The notes: a model not told the origin generated them from the letters alone. A stretch of 64,000 nt of DNA from Terriglobales bacterium (GCA_030038475.1 JASHOU010000216.1:62001-126000); one strand, 5' to 3'. Positions 16,703 through 25,412 are shown, numbered from the stretch's first letter. A program made the numbers and translations.

Positions 16703-18247
16703 CTAGAGGTTCGCGGCCATGAATGCAGTTTCGCTCTCGGCAACGGGCACGAAGATATCGGGTGTAGTGAGCGCCCGGTCCAGCGCATCGGCGAGGGCGG
16801 AGGGAAATTCGGAAGTGAGAAGGTTGACGTCAAGTTGCAGATCTCGCCGGCTGTAGATGCGATAGACAACGAGCGAGCCGCGGCGCCGGTTGGATTTTGT
16901 CACGAGATCGAGCGTCAGCTTCCATGAAGGCTCGTTGGAGATTGCGGTTATATGTGGAAACTTCTGCCAATGAAGATGATGATTGTTTTCGGCAGCCAGC
17001 GCTTGATCTCCGGGAAGCGGCCTGAGATGTAGTTCGAAGGCGTCGAAATCGTTGCTGGCGAAGGCCGCGGTAAGCACTCGACGCAGCTGATCGAAATCGC
17101 TGGCGGCTTTAAGTTCTTCCACCGCGCGACGCACGGAAAGATTGTTGATAACAATTTGCCGCTGGTCAATCGTGCGCTGCGCCACCCGCCGCAGTTCGCC
17201 AAACTCCAGGTAGTTGAGATGCTGAACGCCCAGCCAGATGCCGGTACCGACGACCGCCAGCACCAGTCCCAGCGTGCTGCCCGTGGGCCAAAGCAGGAAA
17301 AGGCTGAGCATGGCAAACAACGCGGAAACGGCGTAGAGAACGATGACGACCTGGCGATGCGAAAAACCCATCTGCAACAATTTGTGGTGGATGTGCTCGC
17401 GATCGGCGGTGAAAATCGGACGCCCCCCGATCAGCCGCCGCAGAATGGAAAGCGCAGTTTCAAGAATGGGCAACCCAAAGGAGACTACGGGTATGGCGAC
17501 GGCGATGAAAGTCGGCGCTTTTTGCGCTCCCGCCAGAGCTAGCGCGCTGAGCATGAAACCGATGAACAGGCTGCCTGAATCGCCCAGAAAGATCGTAGCG
17601 GGATTGAAGTTGAAACGAAGGAACCCAAGAATGGCACCAGCCAGAGTCACGCTCATCAGCGAAGCAAGCCCGGAATGAACGACCATCGAGACAACAAAAA
17701 AGACCATGGTCGAAAACAACGCCGACCCCGCAGCCAGACCATCGAGTCCATCAATGAGATTGAAGGCGTTGGTAACCGCAACCACCCACAGAATCGTGAG
17801 GGGAAGTCCGACAAACCACGGAAGAGATTGCGCGCCAAAGATCAACGGCAGATCAAGAACCCGCATTCCGCCGGCAAAGAGCATTGCTGCGGCAACCGCT
17901 TGCACAGCAAATTTCAGATACGGTCCCGCTCCATGCAGATCGTCATAAATGCCGAGGCAAAAAATCAGGCAGGCGGGAAGATAAATGCGGAGCAACGTTG
18001 CCGGGGCGAGCCCATCGAGCAGCTTAGGAAAAACGAGGGAGAGCCCCAGCCACACGCTCAAGCTGACTGAGAAGGCTAGAAAAATCGCGACGCCGCCCAA
18101 ACGCGGAAGTGGCGTTTGATGGACATGGCGCCCCTCTTGCGGCACGGAAACCCAGCCTTTGCGGGTTGCTATGTCCCGCACTTGCCGCGTGGCTACGAAC
18201 GACAGCACCAGGGAGAACGCAAACAGTCCCAAAAAAAGCAGCGTCAA
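16703..18247 (-). CDS. WecA/MraY-family undecaprenyl-phosphate sugar-1-phosphate transferase with C-terminal extension
   Basis: 514 residues. The first 345 are a polytopic PNPT enzyme: the DDLHGAGP aspartates on the first cytoplasmic loop, the catalytic NAFNLIDGLDGLAAG, FLGDSGSLFIGF, and the HIHHKLLQMGFSHRQVV histidine loop. It moves GlcNAc-1-P or a related sugar-phosphate onto undecaprenyl phosphate to begin a repeat unit at the inner membrane. About 165 further residues form a soluble domain without a recognised name; WecA itself is near 365 residues, so this is a fusion or lineage extension. The start is TTG; the leader upstream can fold (18268-18315). It is the last gene, in transcription order, of the 18501-25214 group. 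Confidence 0.85.
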   Translation of the reverse strand: MTLLFLGLFAFSLVLSFVATRQVRDIATRKGWVSVPQEGRHVHQTPLPRLGGVAIFLAFSVSLSVWLGLSLVFPKLLDGLAPATLLRIYLPACLIFCLGIYDDLHGAGPYLKFAVQAVAAAMLFAGGMRVLDLPLIFGAQSLPWFVGLPLTILWVVAVTNAFNLIDGLDGLAAGSALFSTMVFFVVSMVVHSGLASLMSVTLAGAILGFLRFNFNPATIFLGDSGSLFIGFMLSALALAGAQKAPTFIAVAIPVVSFGLPILETALSILRRLIGGRPIFTADREHIHHKLLQMGFSHRQVVIVLYAVSALFAMLSLFLLWPTGSTLGLVLAVVGTGIWLGVQHLNYLEFGELRRVAQRTIDQRQIVINNLSVRRAVEELKAASDFDQLRRVLTAAFASNDFDAFELHLRPLPGDQALAAENNHHLHWQKFPHITAISNEPSWKLTLDLVTKSNRRRGSLVVYRIYSRRDLQLDVNLLTSEFPSALADALDRALTTPDIFVPVAESETAFMAANL

Positions 18248-18267
18248 AATTGCGAATTCCCTTCTGG

Positions 18268-18315
18268 CTGGAACACTCGGGCCTCCCGATCACACGTGTG
18301 CTGCGGAGGTTCCAG
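18268..18315 (-). promoter_or_regulatory. Leader hairpin with embedded palindrome upstream of the WecA-like gene
   Basis: CTGGAA (18268-18273) pairs with TTCCAG (18310-18315), and inside it CCTCC (18282-18286) with GGAGG (18305-18309). The loop carries the perfect palindrome CACACGTGTG (18291-18300). It lies 20-68 bases upstream of the TTG start. It could be an mRNA leader structure or a protein operator; nothing indicates which ligand. Confidence 0.4.
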
Positions 18316-18500
18316 TCGGCCTTTCAGACAAGGTTTCCCCATTTTTGGCGCCATAGGATGAATTGATTGATTTCAGAAAACTATATAAATCTGCGTTTGT
18401 GGAGTGCCTTCGATGGTTCCGTGAGAAACGCCCATCCGTGATTAAAGGGAGAGAGTGGTTGAACGAAAAACGGTGGGAGCTGCGCAGATTTCAAATGCAA

Positions 18501-19436
18501 TTAGCTTGAATGCGGGTGCGTGGATTGTGCGGCGAGCGCATCTGTCAAGCGGGAGCGCAAGCGCCGTCTTTTGCGTCCCCACAATGCGTCCGCAAGTCCC
18601 GAGTACATGAAGCGAAAATCCGCCGGCGGATAGTCGACTTCTACTTCTATGCGCCAGATCAGGGAAGGTGTATCGGTGCGACAGTCGACGGAGCCGGGAC
18701 AGGGTGCAAAGCAGAAACGGTGGTGCTGCTGGATCAGCTTCCAGGCGGCGGGAGTAATCGAATCCCAGGAAAAAGTCCATGCAAAAGCATTTACGGGCTG
18801 GCCCGCCCATGCGGCAATCTGTTCGGCGCTGTCGACAATTTCATGATGTAACTGGCTTCCGGGCAAGGTTCGCAGGTTCACATGCGAGTAAGTGTGGTTG
18901 CCAATGGCGTGGCCGCGGCGCGCCAAATCGGCGATCTGATCGGGGGTCATGGAACGCGTTTCTTCGTCGGGAAGGGATGGCGGAAACTCGCGGATATCGA
19001 TGCGAGAGTAATAGAACTGCCGCGCTTCCTGCGGGCTGCATTGCACAAATTGCGGAACCACGAAGAAGACGCCATGCGTTCCGAAGGATTCGAGCAGTGG
19101 TGCGGCAACGGTGTAGTTGTTTTGGCGCCCATCGTCAAATGTGAACAGCAACGGAGGCTTGGTTATCTTCCACAACCGCGGGTTGACACGATACTCCTGC
19201 CATAAGTTGGCAAAACCAGAGAGGTCGACGAACTGAAAATGACGCGCTGCCCACTCCAACTGCCGGCGCAGTTGTGCCGCATCGCGCTCCGGCGTCTCAT
19301 GCATCTCAACCGCCAATAGTCTGGGAGATAGCCCCGAGCGGACCAGCCATCGACGCAAAACGAGTGTCAGCTTATCCGCGCGAAGGGCCGCGGCGCTTCT
19401 GATTAAGGCGGAACGGGCGACAGTCCTGATTGTCAA
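18501..19436 (-). CDS. Polysaccharide deacetylase (NodB-like, carbohydrate esterase 4 family)
   Basis: 311 residues. LLFTFDDGRQ holds the catalytic and metal-binding aspartates (101, 102) and GNHTYSHVNL the H-x-x-x-H metal histidines (181, 185). Family members remove N-acetyl groups from polymer or lipid-linked sugars. No clear signal peptide, so it may act on a cytoplasmic or membrane-bound intermediate. The start is TTG with AAGGGA upstream; it follows the GNAT-like gene by 40 bases and precedes the WecA-like gene by 253, suggesting membership of the same unit. Deacetylation would free an amino group that the neighbouring acyl-carrier system could re-acylate (inference). Confidence 0.8.
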   Translation of the reverse strand: MTIRTVARSALIRSAAALRADKLTLVLRRWLVRSGLSPRLLAVEMHETPERDAAQLRRQLEWAARHFQFVDLSGFANLWQEYRVNPRLWKITKPPLLFTFDDGRQNNYTVAAPLLESFGTHGVFFVVPQFVQCSPQEARQFYYSRIDIREFPPSLPDEETRSMTPDQIADLARRGHAIGNHTYSHVNLRTLPGSQLHHEIVDSAEQIAAWAGQPVNAFAWTFSWDSITPAAWKLIQQHHRFCFAPCPGSVDCRTDTPSLIWRIEVEVDYPPADFRFMYSGLADALWGRKRRRLRSRLTDALAAQSTHPHSS

Positions 19437-19476
19437 AGTCTTTATCCCTTAAAATCACACGCGCTCAAATTGTGGC

Positions 19477-20580
19477 TTACAAAAACATATCGCCATCGGC
19501 AGGCACGAAATACCAATCGCGCGATGGAAGCAATCGATACTTGTCGATGCACCAGGCAATGGGCGCTTCAAAAGAGCGGACCTTGAAACCTTGCATGGTT
19601 AGAGCCTGTTCCGCAGCCGCATCCAGGCAGCGGAATACGAGCGCATCGATCTCATGAGCATAATCGCGCCACAGGCAGGCGGCGATTGCGAGACATGTTT
19701 TGGGGTCCGGTTCGCCCCATATGTCCAATACATGCAAGGCTCTGATCTGCTGTTTGTACCCGCGATTCTGCAAGCGGACGGCAACGAGAAATTGGTTTTG
19801 CCTGGCGTCGGTCGGGCCAAAGGCAAACAGACGAGTCTCGCCGCTGACGCTCGAAAAATAGCGCCATTTGAGGAACTCGAGGTCGCGGCGACTTGTGATC
19901 TTGTCGCTGTGGTTTTGCGCGCAGAGGTTAGCCGCTTCTTCGGGAGTGCTGATTTGCAGAGATTCTCCCGCCGCACTGTCACCCGACAAGTTGCGCCCGG
20001 CGCGGAAGAATGGCGACGTGAGAACGGATACAAGCCTAGCCACGAGATCGCTTCCGGTTTTGCGATACGCGTTTTCCGCCAGCAGCGGCGGCCAGCGCAC
20101 TATGCCAAGAACTTCGTGGTCCGAATTCGCCAATGAGAATCCCCCGAGTCTTCGCCACATTTCTGCCACGATTGCATTGGCAGAACTCACAAATAACGGA
20201 TACCGGCGGCCGAGCTGCAAAAATTTCAGAAAGAGCGACGCGCCCGATCCTCGATATTCATCGGCCACATAAAAAGAATTCGCCATCATCAGCAAAAATG
20301 TTCTCTCGCCGAAACAGAACTTCTGCGGAGCGCAACATAAACACCCGACAATTTCTCCTGAAGAAGCACGCAGAACCCAGCCCAAAGGATCGCCGGACTG
20401 GCGCGCCGGATTATTCAAGAGAATCCACGAAAATCTCTCCACTGCCTGGAAAATCGGCGTTTCGGATCCTGAGACACCGTTGATGAATCTCGCGATCTCC
20501 TCCAGGTCAGAAACGGCGATCTCGTGCAGGTGCGCGCCTTTGCCTTTTCCCGGCATGTCGCTTTCGCAATCGTTTCTCAC
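19477..20580 (-). CDS. GNAT-fold acyltransferase-like protein
   Basis: 367 residues (GTG start; an ATG at 20556 gives 359). The pattern WVLRASSGEIVGCLCCAPQKFCF, then MANSFYVADEYRGSGASLFLKFLQLGRRYPLFVSSANAIVAEMWRRLG, has the order of a GNAT fold, with Y-R-G-S-G-A in the place of the R/Q-x-x-G-x-G/A acyl-cofactor loop. The second half (RDLEFLKWRYFSS ... RALHVLDIWGE) looks like a duplicated, degenerate GNAT half as in FemAB/double-GNAT proteins. It sits directly downstream of the FkbH-ACP-MaoC/SDR genes and is the obvious candidate for moving an ACP-bound acyl group onto an amino sugar (inference). Not assigned to a named family. Confidence 0.6.
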   Translation of the reverse strand: MRNDCESDMPGKGKGAHLHEIAVSDLEEIARFINGVSGSETPIFQAVERFSWILLNNPARQSGDPLGWVLRASSGEIVGCLCCAPQKFCFGERTFLLMMANSFYVADEYRGSGASLFLKFLQLGRRYPLFVSSANAIVAEMWRRLGGFSLANSDHEVLGIVRWPPLLAENAYRKTGSDLVARLVSVLTSPFFRAGRNLSGDSAAGESLQISTPEEAANLCAQNHSDKITSRRDLEFLKWRYFSSVSGETRLFAFGPTDARQNQFLVAVRLQNRGYKQQIRALHVLDIWGEPDPKTCLAIAACLWRDYAHEIDALVFRCLDAAAEQALTMQGFKVRSFEAPIAWCIDKYRLLPSRDWYFVPADGDMFL

Positions 20581-20638
20581 TCTACAGTGGGCAACTCACC
20601 GCTCTTGCTTGCAAACCGAGAAACTGGGAAACCGTTCA

Positions 20639-21856
20639 CTACAGCTGCGCTCCAGAGAGCACGATCGATTGTCCTGAAATGAATGACGCTGTGGGCGAGA
20701 GAAGATAGCGAACCACGCCAACGATATCCTCAATCTCACAACTCCGGCCCATCGGGATCAGCGCTTGTTCGCGCTTGATCTGCAGGTCATCGGCATGCGC
20801 ATTCATGCCTGTGGGCACGAAATTCGGGCACACGGCATTGATGCTGATTTTTTTTCGCGCCATCTCGGGAGCCAGCAATTTCACGGTGTCTTCCAAGGCA
20901 GACTTCGCGAGAGAATACGCGCCCAAGGCCAGGGACGGCTTATGCTGGCCTGCAGTTGAGCCGAGCGCCACCATGCGTCCACCGCTGGAGCCAACGAGAT
21001 TGAATAGCATGCGCGCCAGACATACGACGTGCGTAGTTCCGAAGGCGAGCTGTTGCTCGATCAGCCGAGGGTCGCTTTGCAGCAGCCCGCCCTTGGGCAT
21101 GCCGGCCCATGCGCAATGCACAACGCCGTAAAGAGAACGGCCATCGAGCCGCTCGGCGATAATTTGCTCCCATGCCGCAGCATTGATATCGGCTTGAATT
21201 TCCACCGTATGATCTGGCCTTTCACGCAATGGACGACGATGCACCAGGGCGAGGACGGAGAACTGTTCGGCCAGAGCGGGTAACAGAGCCGCGCCGATCC
21301 CTCCGGAAGCTCCAGTGAGAAGCACGATTTTTCTATCGCCGTCTTCTTTTTCTTTTCGGCTAGAGAAAAATGGCGTTTCCAACGGCCTCGACGGCGGCGC
21401 AGGCACTGCGAGTTTCTCCGCTTCTGTCGTTTGCAGCGTGAATGCCATCGTGATTTCCGATGCGGGCGCGAGCGATGCCAAATCACTCACGGTGACCCGG
21501 AGATTGCCGGCACGAGAGCCAGTGTTCCATGCGGTGATTTCTCCGCTGACCCTGACCCGGGATGGAAAGTAGAGAGGCGCGATAAAATGCGCATTCACCG
21601 AGCCAAGCAGCGCGTCACGCCCCGGCAAGTGCATGCCGATGAGAGCCGAAGCTAAGCCAATTTGAAAAGCGCCGTGAACAATGCGCTGCGAATAGCGGCT
21701 GTGCGCGGCGAAATCGGAATCCACGTGCAGAGGATTGAAGTCGCCGGAGTTGGCGGCAAAGGCGAGCACGTCCGACTCTGCGATTTCGCGCTCGTACTCC
21801 GCCGTGAGTCCTACGCGGAGATCGGCCTCCGCTACAACTTTAGGCGCCTGCGTCAC
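20639..21856 (-). CDS. Fusion of MaoC-like dehydratase and short-chain dehydrogenase/reductase
   Basis: 405 residues. Residues 1-150 are a hot-dog MaoC/R-hydratase domain with the intact DFNPLHVD motif (39-46). Residues 175-405 are an SDR domain with TGASGGIG (181-188), the catalytic Ser in LGSTAG (300), and Tyr314/Lys318 in YSLAK, so both halves appear active. MaoC domains remove or add water across C2-C3 of thioester-bound acyl groups; this SDR class (FabG-like) interconverts hydroxy- and keto-acyl groups. GTG start with GGAG seven bases upstream, overlapping the ACP gene by 17 bases, so the two are surely co-translated. The obvious reading is that both halves work on the ACP-bound group. 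Confidence 0.85.
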   Translation of the reverse strand: MTQAPKVVAEADLRVGLTAEYEREIAESDVLAFAANSGDFNPLHVDSDFAAHSRYSQRIVHGAFQIGLASALIGMHLPGRDALLGSVNAHFIAPLYFPSRVRVSGEITAWNTGSRAGNLRVTVSDLASLAPASEITMAFTLQTTEAEKLAVPAPPSRPLETPFFSSRKEKEDGDRKIVLLTGASGGIGAALLPALAEQFSVLALVHRRPLRERPDHTVEIQADINAAAWEQIIAERLDGRSLYGVVHCAWAGMPKGGLLQSDPRLIEQQLAFGTTHVVCLARMLFNLVGSSGGRMVALGSTAGQHKPSLALGAYSLAKSALEDTVKLLAPEMARKKISINAVCPNFVPTGMNAHADDLQIKREQALIPMGRSCEIEDIVGVVRYLLSPTASFISGQSIVLSGAQL

Positions 21857-22100
21857 GCGAGATCTCCGGAGATACTCTGCGCAGATAATGCAGGATCAAA
21901 TCGAATGAAATGAGATCGGGAACATCTTCTGGCGATACGTTGAGACTGAACTCCTCCTCGACAAGAGCGATCAAGGTGATGCCGGTAAGCGAATTCCAAC
22001 TCGCCAGCGAGGCTGTCGACGCCGAAGAAATCTCCCGCCGATCAAGCTCGGGAAACGCAAGAGCAAAACATTTCGTCAAACGGCTTTCGAGGTCAGCCAT
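21840..22100 (-). CDS. Acyl carrier protein paired with FkbH (first copy)
   Basis: 86 residues. The phosphopantetheine site is in SLASWNSLTGITLIALVEEEF, where the usual D-S-L is N-S-L; the modified residue is the Ser of NSL. Acidic helix III (VSPEDVPDLISFDLILHYL) completes the four-helix bundle. The real start is the ATG at 22098-22100, which overlaps the end of the FkbH gene by eight bases; the frame is open further upstream but that is inside FkbH. FkbH proteins load D-glyceryl from 1,3-bisphosphoglycerate onto such discrete ACPs. No phosphopantetheinyl transferase is in the window. Confidence 0.85.
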   Translation of the reverse strand: MADLESRLTKCFALAFPELDRREISSASTASLASWNSLTGITLIALVEEEFSLNVSPEDVPDLISFDLILHYLRRVSPEISRDAGA

Positions 22101-23940
22101 TCGGCGATTCCTCGACGATGTGGCTTGGAGCGGGGCAAGTCTCAGCGAATTGCTCGCGCGACAGCCGGCAGTGCGGCCCGGCAGGCGCGTTACGAACCTG
22201 CTGCAGGAAATTTTGCATGGGTGTGTTACGCGCTGTGGGCAAGAAATCGAATTCAAGTTCATCGACGTCGAATTTGGCAAACAACCAGCGGGCGCACTCA
22301 TATTCGATCAAACGAGAAAACGCGCGGCAACTCATGACCCAGGTGCGTATGCAGAGCCGGCGTTTGGCGGAAGAGTTGCCATTACTCGCGCCATTCACGA
22401 GATCGCCGCCAATCACAGCTATTTTGCCCAGTGGTCCGTATTTATCGCGATAACTCGCGGCGACCAGCACGGATTCCGGCGCGGTCAGCCAATTTTGCCA
22501 CTCCGATTCCTGAAAGCGGCGGCCGTTCAGGTTGAACTGATTGGTCTTATTCACCAGTTCTAGCGATCTCGGATCGAGCGGTTGTTTCTTCGAGTTGAGC
22601 GTCAATCTGCCGTCGATGAAGCGCAGAAAATCGGCCGCAGCCTCGGGCGAAGCTTGCTGCGCATCGTACTGCAATTGCGCCCGGTTTCGCAGGCTGGCCG
22701 CGCGGAGATCATCCTCCTCCGATATTCTGTCTTTACCAAACAAATCCCGCAGCCGTTCCAGCAGTTCGTAAGCTTCCTGCGGATTATCGCGTGGAAACAG
22801 CAGACACTCCGCCGCGGGATGCCGTGATTTGATCTCTGCCAAATCCATCGTGCTGTCGTCGACACAGACTACATCGTCGGCGGAAATGTTCCACGCGGCG
22901 AGAATGCGTGCCACGGACTCGGACTTCGGACCCCAGTGCACCTCAAAGGGAAAAACGTCTTTCTCACGCAGGATGGGTTCCCGCGAGGCGAACGCTTCTG
23001 CGACCAGTGAGCGGTCATTCTTGCTGGCGACAGCTATCAGCGTTCCGGTTGCCACGAGGGAGCGAAGTAACTGCTGATACAAGCCATGAATTTGACTCTG
23101 GCTCTCCAAATCCCACGAAATTCCCTGTACTCCGACTTCGCCGACAATGCCTCGCCAAACAGTATCGTCGAGATCGGTGATCAGACCTTTCTTGGGATGC
23201 CTGTTTACAACCAATTCCGCCAGTAACTCAGCCAGCGCCGAAGCGTGAGCCAGAGTATAAGGAAAACCCGACGCGAGATCGGAGTTGACATCCTGCCGCT
23301 GAAATGACGAGAGCGAATCGAGTCGCTGAGGATCGACAATTCGGACACCGGCAATATGCGATAGTGCGGCGCCGAGCAAAGCGATGCGGCTGCGAAGTTC
23401 AAGCGCGAACTCGCTCGCGCGAGCCGGACGACTGAATGAGACTGGAACCAGCGGAAGTGTTGGGAAGCCGACGACAATCGGAATATTGCGTGCCAGCGCG
23501 GCCATGGCGTTCTGCAGAAGATCGCAGCTGCGCGTTACTTCCGCCAGAATATCGGGCAACTGGGATGGTTCCCAGCTGCCAAGACGGCGAAGCCCGAGCC
23601 TGGGATCGAGATCCGGCCATTCGATCACCACCACCGCGACAGAAATATCCGTCGCGCGCTGCAGATTGCCAAGCAAGTCGCCGTACAACCCCGTCTGCAC
23701 AACGGGAGAACGATCGGGAAATAATTTGCAGAGGTGCGCACGAAGGAAAGTTTCCAGATGCAGTGGAGTAAATCCACACAGAAGCGCTACCCGCAGTTGA
23801 GGACCATCAACTGGAGCTGAATGAATAATACTCAGCGCTTCGGCCAGCTTCATTTCATCGTCGAAATCTGGCAGTGACGGTTGCTGCGAGCAATCATCCG
23901 CGCCTGCCGAAAAAAGTATATCCCACACGGCGAGAGCCAT
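22093..23940 (-). CDS. FkbH-like HAD-IIIC phosphatase/glyceryl transferase (first copy)
   Basis: 615 residues: an N-terminal domain of about 240 residues, then the HAD domain with the nucleophile motif LITDLDDTVWRGIVGE (Asp256, Asp258), followed by ASKND and VCVDDSTMDLAEI, and a C-terminal GNAT-like domain (TNQFNLNGRRFQESEW ... SCRAFSRLIEYECARWLF) that in characterised members carries the glyceryl group through to the ACP. Family reaction: 1,3-bisphosphoglycerate plus holo-ACP to glyceryl-S-ACP plus phosphate. Start overlaps the AT3 stop as TAATG, and the stop overlaps the ACP start. The C-terminus is unusually rich in Pro and Cys. Confidence 0.85.
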   Translation of the reverse strand: MALAVWDILFSAGADDCSQQPSLPDFDDEMKLAEALSIIHSAPVDGPQLRVALLCGFTPLHLETFLRAHLCKLFPDRSPVVQTGLYGDLLGNLQRATDISVAVVVIEWPDLDPRLGLRRLGSWEPSQLPDILAEVTRSCDLLQNAMAALARNIPIVVGFPTLPLVPVSFSRPARASEFALELRSRIALLGAALSHIAGVRIVDPQRLDSLSSFQRQDVNSDLASGFPYTLAHASALAELLAELVVNRHPKKGLITDLDDTVWRGIVGEVGVQGISWDLESQSQIHGLYQQLLRSLVATGTLIAVASKNDRSLVAEAFASREPILREKDVFPFEVHWGPKSESVARILAAWNISADDVVCVDDSTMDLAEIKSRHPAAECLLFPRDNPQEAYELLERLRDLFGKDRISEEDDLRAASLRNRAQLQYDAQQASPEAAADFLRFIDGRLTLNSKKQPLDPRSLELVNKTNQFNLNGRRFQESEWQNWLTAPESVLVAASYRDKYGPLGKIAVIGGDLVNGASNGNSSAKRRLCIRTWVMSCRAFSRLIEYECARWLFAKFDVDELEFDFLPTARNTPMQNFLQQVRNAPAGPHCRLSREQFAETCPAPSHIVEESPNG

Positions 23941-25214
23941 TAGAACGACTCGGAGACTTCAGTTGCCGCTATTGATGCCGGGGCGGATACCACGACGCGC
24001 ACATGCGGTTCGTCAGGCGACTGTTTTGCAGCTTGCTCGGGTCGCACCGCACCCCGCTCCTTCAGTTGCAGGAACCACTCCTCATAGTATTTGCGCGAAA
24101 CGAATGCCACGCCAGTCGAAACAGCAGCCACAATCGCGAACCGAAGCACGATCAGGTCAAAATGTGCAGCTGAGGGCTGCAGGGAAGGCCAGAATGCGGC
24201 CGTGAATTTGTCGTAGATGCGAAAGATCATGAGATGGACCAGATAAAGCCCGTAGCTGATGTAGCCGAAGAATCCCAGGATTGAACTGTTGATCAGCGTC
24301 CTGCGGGAGCCACTGCCGACGACGAGAAAAAGCAGAAGCAAGCCGGCGAAGAAAGTGTTCACCAGCGTCAACTGCACAGAAGCGCCGAGTGCAGTTTGCC
24401 GCGACAAGATGCCGAAGGGAACTCCGGCGATCAAACCTAGCATTGCGATCATCAGGAGAGACACGGCCGCAATCGCCGCGTACTTGCGGCCGACCAGACC
24501 TTTAATCGAACTTCCAGCGGAACTGTCTACCGACGTCCCCACCGAACTGCGGATCGAGCTGCGCAGCATGATCGCTAAAAGACTGCCTTCGGCCAGACCA
24601 TCGGCGTTAAACCATGTGTACCATTCGCTGCCCTGGAAATGGCCGTAGTGAAACGAGACTGCTCGCGCGACAGGAATCAGGATGCAGAGCGCGAAAGAAA
24701 ACATCGCCAGAAAACGCGGGCCCAGATTGCGCACGACCGACGGCCAAGCAATGTAGTAGTGCTCTTCGACCGCCAGCGACCAGAGCGGATGATAATCCAT
24801 GAACACGCCGAAAAGACCGGCGACGTTCGAGAGATAAACAAAGCTAAGCCCGAGAAACGCGGCGGAGGCCTGATGCAGCAGCGCTAGGGCAATTAAGAGC
24901 GAATAGTATGCCGGGAGAATTCGCAGGGCTCGCCGCTTATAAAAGCGGCGGTAGTAGTCAGGACGATTGCGCGAGTCGAGAAGAATTCCAGTAATCAGAA
25001 ATCCCGATAAAACGAAGAACAGATTTACGCCGAGCACTCCAGCCTGAGTGGCGAGCAGGAAAACTTTGCGTGCACCGGTAAACGGCAAGTCTCCAAATTC
25101 CACTCGAAAGCCGTGGAAGAGGAGTACACCGAGAACCGCGATTCCGCGCAGAACATCCAGTTCGGGCATGAAACGACGGATGAGTGGTTCCGGCGCGGGC
25201 AAATCTGTTTTCAC
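23940..25214 (-). CDS. Acyltransferase 3 (OafA/YrhL-like) membrane protein
   Basis: 424 residues with ten or so membrane segments. FMPELDVLRGIAVLGVLLFHG carries the conserved R and H of AT3 enzymes, and FFVLSGFLITGIL, FYKRRALRILPAYY and HPLWSLAVEEHYYIAWP are hallmark blocks. AT3 proteins O-acylate lipid-linked sugars or polysaccharides at the membrane. GTG at 25214 is preferred to the upstream start at 25256 because GGAGG lies seven bases away. Between helices is a low-complexity stretch SSIR-SSVG-TSVD-SSAG encoded by a 12-bp repeat. Coupled to FkbH by TAATG. Confidence 0.85.
   Translation of the reverse strand: MKTDLPAPEPLIRRFMPELDVLRGIAVLGVLLFHGFRVEFGDLPFTGARKVFLLATQAGVLGVNLFFVLSGFLITGILLDSRNRPDYYRRFYKRRALRILPAYYSLLIALALLHQASAAFLGLSFVYLSNVAGLFGVFMDYHPLWSLAVEEHYYIAWPSVVRNLGPRFLAMFSFALCILIPVARAVSFHYGHFQGSEWYTWFNADGLAEGSLLAIMLRSSIRSSVGTSVDSSAGSSIKGLVGRKYAAIAAVSLLMIAMLGLIAGVPFGILSRQTALGASVQLTLVNTFFAGLLLLFLVVGSGSRRTLINSSILGFFGYISYGLYLVHLMIFRIYDKFTAAFWPSLQPSAAHFDLIVLRFAIVAAVSTGVAFVSRKYYEEWFLQLKERGAVRPEQAAKQSPDEPHVRVVVSAPASIAATEVSESF
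24507..24566. repeat. 12-bp degenerate tandem repeat, five copies, inside the AT3 gene
   Basis: Units at 24507, 24519, 24531, 24543 and 24555 (CGAACTTCCAGC, GGAACTGTCTAC, CGACGTCCCCAC, CGAACTGCGGAT, CGAGCTGCGCAG). They encode a four-residue period of S-[IVA]-x-[ST] in a loop between membrane helices. Confidence 0.65.
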
Positions 25215-25291
25215 GCTACGTCCTCCGTTGGAGCGGCATAATAGAGCCCGGACCAACGCTTAGAAAATTCAGCTCGTAGTGATTTTGGCAA

Positions 25292-25297
25292 ATTATA
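25292..25297 (-). promoter_or_regulatory. Perfect -10 box upstream of the AT3-FkbH unit
   Basis: The - strand reads TATAAT at 25297-25292, 78 bases upstream of the GTG start. No good -35 box is seen 16-18 bases further out, so this is a lone -10 match in the divergent gap. Confidence 0.3.
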
Positions 25298-25412
25298 CCT
25301 TCGTGCCCGTTAACTCTTGGGCTTCCGCGCACGCTTGAAGATTGTTCTGGAGCAAGCGCAGCCGAAAGCCTGTGGTAGACTCGACCCACACATTAATCCC
25401 AGGAGTCTCGGC

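Noticed and set aside
18442-18810. A 122-residue - strand frame overlapping the polysaccharide deacetylase 3' end
   Set aside because: Shadow of the deacetylase reading frame, with no ribosome site or recognisable motif.
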